This document shows positions 8,735 to 17,529 of a stretch of 64,000 bases of DNA, one piece after another (position 1 is the stretch's first letter; every line of letters begins with the position of its first letter). The notes under the pieces are model-generated. The model did not search any database, had not been told where the DNA came from, and saw only the letters and a list, made by a program, of their open reading frames with translations. This stretch comes from CAYFKJ01 sp964343605. Its GTDB lineage: Bacteria > Pseudomonadota > Alphaproteobacteria > UBA2966. The DNA lies in contig CAYFKJ010000006.1 in assembly GCA_964343605.1 (NCBI GenBank), forward strand, positions 1 to 64,000. The letters are read 5' to 3'. The translations under genes were made by a program, and so were the position numbers.

Positions 8735-9655
8735 ATGCCATGGAATGTTTTTCGACGGGGCGAGCGTAGCGCCGGTTGTACCCCAAGTAAACGGAGCAAC
8801 GGTTTGGAGGCGGGTCTTTATATCGTGGCGACGCCCATCGGCAACATGGCCGACATTACCGGCCGTGCCGTGGAGGTGCTCGGCGCCGTCTCGGTCATCG
8901 CCTGCGAAGACACCCGGGTGACGGCAAAGCTACTGCAAAGAAATGGTCTGAAAACGCCGATGCTGCGCTACGACGAACACAGCGCCGGGCGCGCGCGGCC
9001 CAAGATCATGCAGCGTCTCACCGCCGGCGAGGCCGTGGCGCTGGTCTCCGACGCCGGAACGCCATTGATCTCGGATCCCGGATACAGGTTGGTGGAGGCG
9101 GCCTTGGAAGCCGGCGTCAAGGTCATCCCGGTTCCCGGCGCCAGCGCCGTTTTGGCCGCCCTGGCCGCTTCGGGCCTGCCGACGGACCGATTTCTGTTTG
9201 CGGGCTTTCTGCCTTCCAAGCAGGGCAAGCGTCGAAGCGAGCTGGCCGAACTGGCGGGCATCCCGGCAACGTTGGTTTTTTTGGAATCGCCCCGCCGTCT
9301 GGCGGCGTCGCTGACCGACATGGCGGAAATCCTGGGACCGCGCCCGGCCGCGGTCGCGCGCGAGCTGACCAAGCGCTACGAGGAATTCCGCCGGGGCGGG
9401 CTGGATGAACTTGCGGCGGATTATGCCTCGGAGGACGCGCCCAAGGGGGAAATCGTGCTGGTCGTCGGCCCGCCCGGTGATGAGGCGCCGGCGTTCGACC
9501 TCGATGCGGCGCTGACCGACGCGCTGGCCGATCACAGCGTGCGCGAGGCGGCGGCGTTGGTGGCGGCCAAATCCGGCCTGGCCAAGCGGACGGTCTATGC
9601 CCGGGCGCTGGAGTTGAAGGCCGGGGCCCGGACGGTTCCCGGTGACGACGTTTGA
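8735..9655 (+). CDS. rsmI: 16S rRNA (cytidine1402-2'-O)-methyltransferase RsmI
   Basis: Tetrapyrrole-methylase-fold enzyme that 2'-O-methylates C1402 in the ribosomal decoding centre, using SAM. The motifs GLYIVATPIGN, CEDTRVT, SDAGTPLISDPG and FLESPRRL are intact in 306 residues. About 23 residues precede the conserved start, so the true start may be the TTG near 8804. It is divergent from the LpoA-like gene (28 bp between starts) and followed within 3 bp by yraN. Confidence 0.96.
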   Translation: MPWNVFRRGERSAGCTPSKRSNGLEAGLYIVATPIGNMADITGRAVEVLGAVSVIACEDTRVTAKLLQRNGLKTPMLRYDEHSAGRARPKIMQRLTAGEAVALVSDAGTPLISDPGYRLVEAALEAGVKVIPVPGASAVLAALAASGLPTDRFLFAGFLPSKQGKRRSELAELAGIPATLVFLESPRRLAASLTDMAEILGPRPAAVARELTKRYEEFRRGGLDELAADYASEDAPKGEIVLVVGPPGDEAPAFDLDAALTDALADHSVREAAALVAAKSGLAKRTVYARALELKAGARTVPGDDV

Positions 9656-9657
9656 GG

Positions 9658-10026
9658 ATGGTATCCTTGCAAGCCCGCGAATACAGACAACGGGCGGAGC
9701 GTCTTGGCCGCTTGGCGGAGTTCGCTGCCGCCGGGTATTTGCGGTTGAAGGGCTACCGGATCCTTGAAAAGCGGTACCGGACACCTGCGGGTGAAATCGA
9801 TCTGATCGTGCGCCGCGGCAATTTAATTGCCGCCGTTGAGGTCAAGGCGAGATCGGATGCCGCCGCCGCCGCTGCCGCCGTGACGCCAAGCCAGCAAAAG
9901 CGCATCGCCGGGGCGATGGAGGTTTTTCTCGGCCGCAGCACGGCCTACGCAAAATTTGATGTGCGCTTCGATGCCGTTCTCATAGCTCCCTGGCGGTTGC
10001 CCGTTCATATTCCGGCGGCCTGGTAA
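9658..10026 (+). CDS. yraN: UPF0102 family protein YraN
   Basis: 122-residue protein with an endonuclease-like fold. The motif GYRILEKRYRTPAGEIDLIVRR with VEVKAR gives the E/D-x-K pattern of Holliday-junction-resolvase-like nucleases. The biochemical role is unproven. The ATG at 9658 lies 3 bp after rsmI, so translation is probably coupled. It is followed by a BON-domain lipoprotein, as yraN is followed by yraP (dolP) a little downstream in E. coli. Confidence 0.93.
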   Translation: MVSLQAREYRQRAERLGRLAEFAAAGYLRLKGYRILEKRYRTPAGEIDLIVRRGNLIAAVEVKARSDAAAAAAAVTPSQQKRIAGAMEVFLGRSTAYAKFDVRFDAVLIAPWRLPVHIPAAW

Positions 10027-10113
10027 AATTTGTCCCGCCCAAACAATCGGTGCGCGACATTCGCCGTGGGATGTCATATTTTGCTGGCCAGAAATTTTGG
10101 GGAGCTGCGGACC

Positions 10114-10740
10114 ATGAACACAATTTCCAGGATCACCGGATTGCCGGCAAATCTCGTGGCGGGAATTGCCCTGATCGCGTTGGCGTTTGGCTTGGGCGGT
10201 TGCGCCGGCGCCGTCGTCGGGGCGGGCGCCACGGCGGGTGTTGCGGTGGCACAGGAAAGGTCCGTCGGCGACGCCGTCGATGACGCGTCGATCCAGCTTG
10301 CGATCAACGAGGCCCTGCTGCAAAAGGACGAAAAACTGTTCTCCAGGGTAGGCATCGAAGTGGTCGAGGGCCGCGTCCTGCTGACGGGATCGGTTATCAA
10401 GCCGGAAGACCGCGTCGAGGCGGCGCGGCTTACTTGGCAGGTCGACGGCATCAAGGAAGTCCTCAACGAAATTCAGGTGACCGACCGAGGCGGCATCGTC
10501 AACTACCTGAAGGACGGCAAGATCACAACGCAACTTAGGTTCCAAATGCTGCGCGACCGGGCGATCCTCGACATCAATTTTTCCGTCGAGACCGTCAACG
10601 GCGTGGTTTACCTGATGGGCATCGCACAGGATCAGGCGGAACTGGACAAACTGATCAATCACGCCCGCAACATTGCCGGCGTCGTCAAGGTGATCAACCA
10701 TGTTCGGCTGAAGACGGATCCGAGGCGGAAGACCACCTAG
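10114..10740 (+). CDS. BON-domain lipoprotein (DolP/YraP-like)
   Basis: Predicted envelope lipoprotein of 208 residues. The signal peptide ends in lipobox FGLGGC, followed by a Gly/Ala linker and two BON domains (about residues 60-125 and 130-200; LLTGSVIKPEDRVEA and VYLMGIAQDQAEL). E. coli DolP is an outer-membrane lipoprotein that binds anionic phospholipid and supports outer-membrane integrity. The start at 10114 has GGGGAG about ten bases upstream; an upstream in-frame start at 10030 would bury the signal peptide. The rsmI-yraN context supports the DolP assignment. Confidence 0.88.
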   Translation: MNTISRITGLPANLVAGIALIALAFGLGGCAGAVVGAGATAGVAVAQERSVGDAVDDASIQLAINEALLQKDEKLFSRVGIEVVEGRVLLTGSVIKPEDRVEAARLTWQVDGIKEVLNEIQVTDRGGIVNYLKDGKITTQLRFQMLRDRAILDINFSVETVNGVVYLMGIAQDQAELDKLINHARNIAGVVKVINHVRLKTDPRRKTT

Positions 10741-10780
10741 CCTTTCTCCAGCTGTTCAGACCCCGGCTCGGGAACGACAC

Positions 10781-11719
10781 ATGACACTCAGCGTCGCCAT
10801 TCAAATGGATCCCATGGACGGCATCGATATCGATGGCGACAGCAGCTTCGTGCTGGCCATGGAGGCGCAAAAGCGCGGTTATGCCCTGTATCACTACCTG
10901 CCCCGTGACCTGAGCCTGTCGTCGGGACGGGTGATCGCCCGGGCGCGGCCTCTTGAGGTGCGCCGGGAGCACGGCAACCACTTTTCGCTGGGTGCCCAGG
11001 AGATGATCGATCTGGCGGAGGCTGACGTCGTTCTGATGCGCCAGGATCCACCGTTCGATATGGCCTACATCACCGCGACGCACATCCTTGAACACGTTCA
11101 CCCGGATACCTTGGTCGTCAACGATCCCGTGCACGTGCGCAACGCGCCGGAAAAATTGTTCGTCACCCATTTCGACGGCATCATGCCGCCCACCCTGATC
11201 ACCTCCGATCCCGATCAGATCGCGGCTTTCCGTGAGGAACACGAGGACATCATCGTCAAACCGCTCTACGGCAACGGCGGGGCCGGGGTCTTTCACATCG
11301 CGCCGGGCGACGAGAACCTCAATTCGCTGATCGAGATGTTCACGGAACTGTACCGCGAACCCATCATCATCCAGCAATACCTGCCCGAAGTGCGGGCGGG
11401 CGACAAGCGCATCATCCTGATTGACGGCGCGCCGGCAGGCGCCATCAACCGCGTGCCGGCGGAGGGCGAGGCGCGCTCCAACATGCACGTCGGCGGCCGG
11501 GCGGAGCAGTCCAAACTGACCAAGCGCGAGGAGGAGATTTGCGAGGCCATCGGTCCGACCCTGAAGCAAAACGGCTTGATCTTCGTTGGCATTGACGTCA
11601 TCGGCGACTATCTCACTGAGATTAACGTGACCTCGCCCACCGGCCTGCAGGAAATCGATCGCTTCGACGGCGCCTGCCTGGAGGCCGGCATCTGGGACGC
11701 CATCGAAGCGCGTCTCTAG
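10781..11719 (+). CDS. gshB: Glutathione synthetase
   Basis: ATP-grasp enzyme that joins gamma-glutamylcysteine and glycine, the second step of glutathione synthesis. At 312 residues it is the usual length. Recognisable segments are MTLSVAIQMDPMDGI at the N-terminus, DPPFDMAYITATHIL, the ATP-grasp loop KPLYGNGGAGVF, and FVGIDVIGDYLTEINVTSPTG near the C-terminus. It follows the BON gene by 40 bp and is followed by two hairpins. Confidence 0.97.
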   Translation: MTLSVAIQMDPMDGIDIDGDSSFVLAMEAQKRGYALYHYLPRDLSLSSGRVIARARPLEVRREHGNHFSLGAQEMIDLAEADVVLMRQDPPFDMAYITATHILEHVHPDTLVVNDPVHVRNAPEKLFVTHFDGIMPPTLITSDPDQIAAFREEHEDIIVKPLYGNGGAGVFHIAPGDENLNSLIEMFTELYREPIIIQQYLPEVRAGDKRIILIDGAPAGAINRVPAEGEARSNMHVGGRAEQSKLTKREEEICEAIGPTLKQNGLIFVGIDVIGDYLTEINVTSPTGLQEIDRFDGACLEAGIWDAIEARL

Positions 11720-11746
11720 GGCGGTTTCCGTTTTTACGGAAACGCC
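11719..11746 (+). terminator. Hairpin after gshB
   Basis: GTTTCCGT and ACGGAAAC pair around a short T-rich loop, extended by GGCG/CGCC with one bulged G. It starts at the gshB stop codon. No long T-run follows, so it may act as an mRNA-stabilising hairpin rather than an intrinsic terminator. Confidence 0.5.
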
Positions 11747-11790
11747 GCGTCCCATGTATTCGAGGCGGCACAATGTGTTAACGGCCCTCA

Positions 11791-11815
11791 GTGTTTCAAG
11801 CCAACCTTGAAACAC
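11791..11815. repeat. Perfect 10-bp inverted repeat upstream of the CopD-like gene
   Basis: GTGTTTCAAG (11791-11800) and CTTGAAACAC (11806-11815) pair perfectly around the loop CCAAC. It lies 31 bp before the next gene. It could be part of a two-hairpin end structure for gshB or an operator or leader for the following gene; the sequence does not decide between these. Confidence 0.55.
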
Positions 11816-11846
11816 CCTAAGGGCGTCAAATCCGGGGGGGAACGCC

Positions 11847-12314
11847 ATGACCATTTCGGCGATCGCGCTTGTATTGCATGTACTGTCCGCCGTCGTCTGG
11901 CTCGGCGGCATGATCTTCGCTCACCAAATGCTGCGGCCCGTCGCGGTGGAGGTGCTGGAGCCGCCGCAGCGCCTGACGCTCTGGGTCGGCGTGTTCGGCC
12001 GGTTCTTTCCCTGGGTGTGGGCTGCCGTCGTTGTTCTGTTGGCGACCGGCAACTGGATGATCTTCGACGTCTACGGCGGTTTCGCCACCACGCCGGTCTA
12101 CATCCACATCATGTACGCCCTCGGCCTCCTCATGATGGCGATTTTCTTCCATGTCTTCTTCGCCCCGTACAAACGCCTGAAGGCCCATGTCGCGGCCGGG
12201 GCCTGGCCCGATGGCGGCGCCCAGATCAATCAGATCCGGCGTCTTGTCGGCATCAATATCCTGTTGGGCGTGGCGACGGTCGTCGTCGCAGCGGGCGGGC
12301 GGCTGTTGCCTTAA
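11847..12314 (+). CDS. Small CopD-like integral membrane protein
   Basis: 155-residue membrane protein with about four hydrophobic helices: residues 3-25 with the LHVLSAVVWLGGM motif, about 50-72, 84-105 and 130-150. The His in the first helix followed by VWLGGM is typical of CopD-domain and related putative heme or copper membrane proteins. Transport of copper is not shown. GGGGGGAAC precedes the ATG. Its 3' end overlaps the convergent next gene by four bases. Confidence 0.75.
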   Translation: MTISAIALVLHVLSAVVWLGGMIFAHQMLRPVAVEVLEPPQRLTLWVGVFGRFFPWVWAAVVVLLATGNWMIFDVYGGFATTPVYIHIMYALGLLMMAIFFHVFFAPYKRLKAHVAAGAWPDGGAQINQIRRLVGINILLGVATVVVAAGGRLLP

Positions 12315-12727
12315 ATCCGGCCAGCCGGTCGCCAGCTTTCCGGCAAGCCCAGCCAGTCCCTGGCTTCCCGCGGACTCGAAAAGATTTGGATGTTCGGCAT
12401 TTCGGTCATGGCGCTGGCCATGGCCTGGCCCATTTTGACGAGGTATTTCTGGCCCGTTTCAGTGACGATGACGGCGCTTTTTATGCCCTCGCGGCTAACG
12501 CCGTTTCTTTTTGCGGTCAGCAGATCGAACACGTTCTGAATGCCGTCCGGCGTGAATTCCAGAGCGGCTGCCCTTGAAAAATCGGTCAGTGTCGGCAGAT
12601 CGATCCGCCAGTCCGGGTCGCTCCACACGTCCTCGACCAGACCGGAAAGATCGTCGTCCGTGACGATGCCCCAGGCGGTAAACAGGGCGACACCCTTTTC
12701 CGTATCGATTTCGTACCTGAATGGCAT
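12311..12727 (-). CDS. Uncharacterised 138-residue STAS-like cytosolic protein
   Basis: No signal peptide or membrane segment. The opening MPFRYEIDTEKGVALFTAWGIVTDDDLSG and the alternating beta/alpha pattern resemble the SpoIIAA/STAS-like fold of many alphaproteobacterial hypotheticals; a segment near residues 100-125 (MASAMTEMPNIQIFSSPREARDWLG) fits the usual last helix. AGGGGACG precedes the ATG on the minus strand. It stands alone, convergent with the CopD-like gene and divergent from comM. Function unknown. Confidence 0.7.
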   Translation of the reverse strand: MPFRYEIDTEKGVALFTAWGIVTDDDLSGLVEDVWSDPDWRIDLPTLTDFSRAAALEFTPDGIQNVFDLLTAKRNGVSREGIKSAVIVTETGQKYLVKMGQAMASAMTEMPNIQIFSSPREARDWLGLPESWRPAGRI

Positions 12728-12939
12728 GGTCGTACGTCCCCTCCCGAACGAGTGACGTAAACGAACGCGCTAAACCAATCAATCGAATGAAGCGTATCAT
12801 AGTATGTAATTCGCCCCTACCGTGCGTCAAGCGCAGGACCAAATGCGAAAACCGGCTCTAATCCATCCATATCGCCAGGTGAATTCAAAACATCCTATCT
12901 GGCTGCGGACGGGTGGGTATCGACGGGGAACGGTTTGTT

Positions 12940-14463
12940 ATGGTTGCACGAGTCAACACGGTGGCCTTCCAGGGCATCGACGTCATCGCGGTGGACGTTC
13001 AGGTTCACCTAGCCGCCGGCCTGCCGGCCTTTACCATCGTCGGCCTGCCGGATAAGGCCGTGGCCGAGAGCCGGGAGCGGGTGCGAAGCGCCCTGGCTGC
13101 CATCGGCCTGGCCCTGCCGCCCAAGCGCATCACCATAAATCTAGCCCCCGCAGACGTGGCCAAGGAGGGCAGTCATTTCGACCTGCCCATCGCCGTCGGC
13201 CTGCTGGCCGCCATGGAGGTGCTGCCGCCCGACGAGGTGACGGCCTACACGGTGCTGGGCGAGCTGGCGTTGGACGGGGCACTGGCGCCGGTGGCCGGGG
13301 TGTTGCCCGCCGCCGTGGCCGCCGTCGCCGGGGAGCAAGGCATCATCTGTCCCGGAACCTGCGGCGGCGAAGCCGCCTGGGCCGGCGAGCTCGAGGTTCT
13401 GGCGCCGACCACGCTCCTGTCGTTGGTCAATCACTTCAAGGGCAGCCAGGTCCTGTCGCCGCCCGAACCGGCTTTGGCGGGCGGCTCGAAGGTTTGTCTT
13501 GATCTACGCGATATCAAGGGTCAGGAAACGGCCAAGCGCGCCCTTGAGGTGGCTGCCGCCGGTGGTCACAACATGCGCATGACGGGCCCGCCGGGGGCCG
13601 GAAAATCCATGCTGGCGGCGCGTTTGCCGGGCATCCTGCCGCCCATGACGGCGGCCGAGATGCTCGAAGTCAGCATGATCAGCAGTATCGCCGGCATGTT
13701 GACCGAAGGCGGTGTCACAAACGTCCGGCCCTTCCGCGATCCCCACCATTCGGCCTCCCAGGCCGCCATGGTCGGCGGGGGGGCGCGGGCCAAACCGGGC
13801 GAGATCTCCCTGGCCCACCACGGCGTCTTGTTTCTCGACGAACTGCCGGAATTTCCCCGGCCCGTTTTGGAAAGCCTGCGCCAACCCCTGGAGATCGGCC
13901 GCGTTACGGTGGCGCGGGTCAACAACCACGTCACCTACCCGGCGCGCTTCCAATTGGTGGCGGCCATGAACCCCTGCCGCTGCGGCCATCTTTCGGACCC
14001 GGGCCTCGCCTGTACACGGGCGCCCAAATGCGCCGCCGATTATCAGGCCAAGCTCTCGGGCCCTCTGCTCGACCGCATCGATCTCCACATCGACGTGCCG
14101 GCGGTGGAGATCGCCGACCTCGCCCTGCCGCCGCCCGCCGAGGGCTCGGCGGAGGTAGCCGCACGGGTGGCGGCAGCGCGGGAAATCCAGACCGCACGCT
14201 TCCAATCGCTGGTTGCCGACGGTGCGGTACGCACCAATGCCCAGGCCGACGGCGAGTTGCTGTCCGACATCGCTACGCCTGATGCCGAAGGCGTGCGCCT
14301 CCTGACCGAAGCCGCCGGGGCCATGCGTCTCTCGGCGCGGGGCTACAACCGCGTCCTGCGCGTCGCCCGCACCTTGGCCGACCTCGACGGCGAGGCGAAC
14401 GTCCGCCGCATCAACGTCGCCGAGGCGCTCTCCTACCGCCGGCTGGGCGCGGCGCAGGGTTAA
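12940..14463 (+). CDS. comM: YifB/ComM family Mg-chelatase-like AAA+ ATPase
   Basis: 507-residue protein. Characterised ComM of Vibrio is a branch-migration helicase that promotes integration of transforming DNA. The N-terminal LonS5-like domain (VARVNTVAFQGIDV, AGLPAFTIVGLPDKAVAESRERV) is followed by Walker A (GPPGAGKS), Walker B (GVLFLDELPEF) and a C-terminal helical domain with CRCGH and CTRAP. The ATG at 12940 is chosen over the in-frame GTG at 12913 because GGGGAA lies nearby and homologues start near MVARV. It is a single gene between others. Confidence 0.92.
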   Translation: MVARVNTVAFQGIDVIAVDVQVHLAAGLPAFTIVGLPDKAVAESRERVRSALAAIGLALPPKRITINLAPADVAKEGSHFDLPIAVGLLAAMEVLPPDEVTAYTVLGELALDGALAPVAGVLPAAVAAVAGEQGIICPGTCGGEAAWAGELEVLAPTTLLSLVNHFKGSQVLSPPEPALAGGSKVCLDLRDIKGQETAKRALEVAAAGGHNMRMTGPPGAGKSMLAARLPGILPPMTAAEMLEVSMISSIAGMLTEGGVTNVRPFRDPHHSASQAAMVGGGARAKPGEISLAHHGVLFLDELPEFPRPVLESLRQPLEIGRVTVARVNNHVTYPARFQLVAAMNPCRCGHLSDPGLACTRAPKCAADYQAKLSGPLLDRIDLHIDVPAVEIADLALPPPAEGSAEVAARVAAAREIQTARFQSLVADGAVRTNAQADGELLSDIATPDAEGVRLLTEAAGAMRLSARGYNRVLRVARTLADLDGEANVRRINVAEALSYRRLGAAQG

Positions 14464-14521
14464 TTTCGCCTCTCCCGCCATCTCCGGTTGATCCCGCGCC
14501 GTGGGTGAGTAAGCTCTCTCC

Positions 14522-15649
14522 ATGACCATCGAACAACCGCGCATGCGCATCGGCGTGCCCAAGGAAATCAAGCCCGGAGAAGGGCGCGTGGCGTTGACGC
14601 CGGAGCACGTCGAAATGCTGGTGCGCGACGGCCATGCCGTGCAGGTGGAACGCGGTGCGGGGGCCGCATCGGGCTTTGAGGACGGTTCCTATTCGGCGGC
14701 CGGCGCGGCGCTGGCCGAGAACGGCGCCTGGATCTTCCGCATCAGCAACCTCATCGTGAAGGTCAAGGAAATCATGCCGGCCGAGTACAGCTACCTGCGG
14801 CCCGAACATATCCTCTTCACCAACGTCCATTCCGCCGCCAACCGCGAACAGCTCGACCACCTGCTGAAATCGGGACTGACCGCCATAGCGGCGGAGGAGA
14901 CCCACGCCGAAGGCTCGCCCAACAGCATCCTGGCCGGCGAGGTCGGCGCCTTCGAGGGGCTGCGTCTGGTCTTTGCGCCCCACGGCGGCCCGGGCCGCCA
15001 TTTCATGGCGCACTTCGGCGCCCCCCCGGTCAGGGCGCTGGTGCTCGGTCTGGGCGGCGTCGGCCGGGGCGCCTTGCGCACGCTGCTGAGCCTCGGCGTC
15101 TCCGTTGCGGCCTTCGATGTCAGCGCCGAGGCCCGCAATCGCGCAGAGGCCGATTGGCCGGACGCCGATCTCGAGACCTTCGACATCGCCGAATTGAAAA
15201 GCCACTTGGCCGCGGCCGACGTCATCTACAATTGCGTCCTCTGGCCCAAGGAACGGGACGATCACCTGATTAGCCGTGACGATCTTGGCGCCTTGAAACC
15301 GGACGCCGCCCTTGTCGACATCTCCTGCGATCCGGCCGGCGCCATCGAGACCAGCCGCCCCACCACCTGGGACGATCCCGTGTACGTCGAGGCGGGCATC
15401 CGCCACTTCTGCGTCGACAATATACCGGGCGCGGTGCCGGTGACGGCTTCGGCAGGCTATTCGAGCAGCATCATCGACAACCTCCTGCTGATCGGCAGGG
15501 CCGGTGTGGCGGAAGCTTGCCGCCGCAACGAATGGCTGGCGCGCGGCCTGACCTGCGCCGGCGGCGAATTGATGCTGCCGGAAGCGGCCAAGGTCCAGGA
15601 CCGCCCCTACACGCCGGTCGAGGACTACCTGGCGCGGCAGGCCTCGTGA
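14522..15649 (+). CDS. Alanine dehydrogenase / saccharopine-dehydrogenase-like NAD-binding protein
   Basis: 375-residue enzyme of the AlaDH/PNT family. The N-terminal domain has the family signature IGVPKEIKPGEGRVALTPEHV. The Rossmann domain starts near residue 175 (ALVLGLGGVGRGALRTLLSLG), and DNIPGAVPVTASAGYSSS matches the end of the alanine dehydrogenase domain. Substrate assignment (alanine, or a lysine-type imino acid) cannot be fixed from sequence. The ampG-like gene follows after 7 bp, so the two are probably co-transcribed. Confidence 0.8.
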   Translation: MTIEQPRMRIGVPKEIKPGEGRVALTPEHVEMLVRDGHAVQVERGAGAASGFEDGSYSAAGAALAENGAWIFRISNLIVKVKEIMPAEYSYLRPEHILFTNVHSAANREQLDHLLKSGLTAIAAEETHAEGSPNSILAGEVGAFEGLRLVFAPHGGPGRHFMAHFGAPPVRALVLGLGGVGRGALRTLLSLGVSVAAFDVSAEARNRAEADWPDADLETFDIAELKSHLAAADVIYNCVLWPKERDDHLISRDDLGALKPDAALVDISCDPAGAIETSRPTTWDDPVYVEAGIRHFCVDNIPGAVPVTASAGYSSSIIDNLLLIGRAGVAEACRRNEWLARGLTCAGGELMLPEAAKVQDRPYTPVEDYLARQAS

Positions 15650-15656
15650 TCCGCGC

Positions 15657-16994
15657 ATGAACCGCTGGCTCCAAGCCACGGAAGTCTACGCCGACCGCCG
15701 CATCGTCCGGCTGCTGTTCCTCGGGTTCTCCAGCGGGCTGCCGCTCGCCCTGACCTTCAGCACCCTGAGCATATGGCTGACCGAGGTGGGCGTCAGCAAG
15801 GGGACGATCGGCCTGTTTGCCGCACTCGGCGTGCCCTATACCCTGAAATTCCTCTGGTCGCCGCTGGTCGACCGGGCGCCGCTGCCGGTCCTGACGCGCC
15901 TCTTGGGCCGCCGCCGGGGCTGGATGCTGGCGACGCAGGCAGCGCTCGTGATCTCCATTCTCGCTCTCGGGCTCAGCAATCCGGCGCAGGATGCAGGCTT
16001 CGTCGCCCTTCTGGCGCTGGTGGTGTCGTTCTGCTCGGCCAGCCAGGACATCGTGCTGGACGCCTATCGCGTGGAAACCCTGGAGGAGCGCCAACTGGCG
16101 GCGGGGGCGGCGGTTTTTGTCTGGGGCTACCGGGTGGCCATGCTGACCTCGGGCGCGGGCGCGCTTTACATCGCCGACATGACCGACTGGTTCCCGGCCT
16201 ATGCGGCCATGGCTGCGTTGATGGGCGTCGGCATCGTCACGACCCTGATCAGCCCCGAACCCGCGCGGCAAGGCAGCGCCGAATCGGACGCCCGCGAAGC
16301 CGAGGCTGAAGCCTATCTGGCGCAACGCGGCATGGGCCGGAACGACTGGCGCAGCCGCACCTCCGCCTGGATATACGTTGCCGTCATCAGTCCCTTCGTG
16401 GAATTCCTCTCCTCGCGCGGTTGGATGGCGTTCGCGGTGCTGGCCTTCGTGATTTTCTACAAGCTCGGCGATTCCATGGCCGGCGTCATGACCAACCCCT
16501 TTCTGGTCGAAATCGGCTTCAGCAAGATCGACATCGCCAACGTCTCAAAGCTCTATGGTTTCACCGCGACAATGGCGGGTCTGGCGGTCGGCGGCTGGCT
16601 GCTGAACGCCACGGGCATGGTCAAGAGCCTGTGGATCTGCGGCATCCTGCAGTTGCTGTCGAACCTGATGTTTGCCGTTCAGGCCGAAGTCGGCGCGGAT
16701 CTCGCTTTCCTGGCGCTGACCATCGGTTTCGAAAATCTGGCGGGCGGCATGGGCACGGCCATTTTCATCGCCTATCTTTCCAGCCTCTGCAACGTCGCCT
16801 ACACGGCCACCCAATACGCCCTGCTGTCGTCGCTTTTCGCCGTGCCGCGAACCCTGATATCATCGGGCACCGGGTTCGTGGCCGAAGCCGTGCCGTGGAC
16901 CGATTTCTTTATCTACACCGCCGTGGGCGCCGTGCCCGGCCTGGTCATCCTGTGGTGGATCACGCGACCCGGAGCCGTCACGCGTCCCGCCTGA
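15657..16994 (+). CDS. AmpG-like MFS permease (putative muropeptide transporter)
   Basis: 445-residue inner-membrane MFS protein with about 12 predicted helices. The N-terminal segment FSSGLPLALTFSTLSIWLTEVGVSKGTIGLF and the FCSASQDIVLDAYRVE segment in the fourth-helix region are characteristic of AmpG, which imports anhydromuropeptides for recycling. A cytoplasmic linker (about residues 200-235) follows helix 6. The preceding dehydrogenase is 7 bp upstream. Substrate is inferred from family. Confidence 0.83.
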   Translation: MNRWLQATEVYADRRIVRLLFLGFSSGLPLALTFSTLSIWLTEVGVSKGTIGLFAALGVPYTLKFLWSPLVDRAPLPVLTRLLGRRRGWMLATQAALVISILALGLSNPAQDAGFVALLALVVSFCSASQDIVLDAYRVETLEERQLAAGAAVFVWGYRVAMLTSGAGALYIADMTDWFPAYAAMAALMGVGIVTTLISPEPARQGSAESDAREAEAEAYLAQRGMGRNDWRSRTSAWIYVAVISPFVEFLSSRGWMAFAVLAFVIFYKLGDSMAGVMTNPFLVEIGFSKIDIANVSKLYGFTATMAGLAVGGWLLNATGMVKSLWICGILQLLSNLMFAVQAEVGADLAFLALTIGFENLAGGMGTAIFIAYLSSLCNVAYTATQYALLSSLFAVPRTLISSGTGFVAEAVPWTDFFIYTAVGAVPGLVILWWITRPGAVTRPA

Positions 16995-17007
16995 AAAGGG
17001 GGTGCCC

Positions 17008-17529
17008 ATGCCAGCCGAAATCGAGATTATTGAAGGCGATATTACCGGGCTGGAGGTCGACGCCATCGTCAATGCCGCCAACAATTCGCTGTTGGGCGGC
17101 GGCGGCGTCGACGGCGCCATTCATCGCGCCGCCGGTCCGAAGCTGATGGAGGAGTGCCGAAGCTTAGGCGGCTGCGAGACCGGCGACGCCAAACTCACCG
17201 GCGGCTACGATCTGAAGGCGCGCCACGTCATTCACACCGTCGGTCCGATATGGCAGGGTGGCAACGCCGGCGAGCCGGAGCTCTTGGCGGGCTGCTACCG
17301 GCGCTGCCTGGAGATCGCCGATGAATACGGCCTCGAAACGATCGCCTTTCCCGCCATCAGCACCGGCGTTTACGGCTACCCGGCGGATCGCGCCGCTTAC
17401 ACCGCCGCCGAGACTGTCAAGCGTACTTTGGATGGGGGATCGTCGGTCAAACGCGTCATTTTCGCCTGTTTTGGTGCGGCCTCGACCGCGGCGGCGCAAA
17501 AAGCGGTCGACGAGGTGTTCGGCACCTAA
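17008..17529 (+). CDS. Macrodomain O-acetyl-ADP-ribose deacetylase (YmdB-like)
   Basis: 173-residue stand-alone macrodomain. IVNAANNSLLGGGGVDGAIH is the ADP-ribose-binding motif with the catalytic Asn/Asp pattern of the MacroD/YmdB group, and FPAISTGVYGYP is the second ligand loop. It likely removes acetyl or mono-ADP-ribose from substrates. The ATG at 17008 follows GGGGGTGCCC. It overlaps the convergent cytochrome gene end by four bases. Confidence 0.9.
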   Translation: MPAEIEIIEGDITGLEVDAIVNAANNSLLGGGGVDGAIHRAAGPKLMEECRSLGGCETGDAKLTGGYDLKARHVIHTVGPIWQGGNAGEPELLAGCYRRCLEIADEYGLETIAFPAISTGVYGYPADRAAYTAAETVKRTLDGGSSVKRVIFACFGAASTAAAQKAVDEVFGT

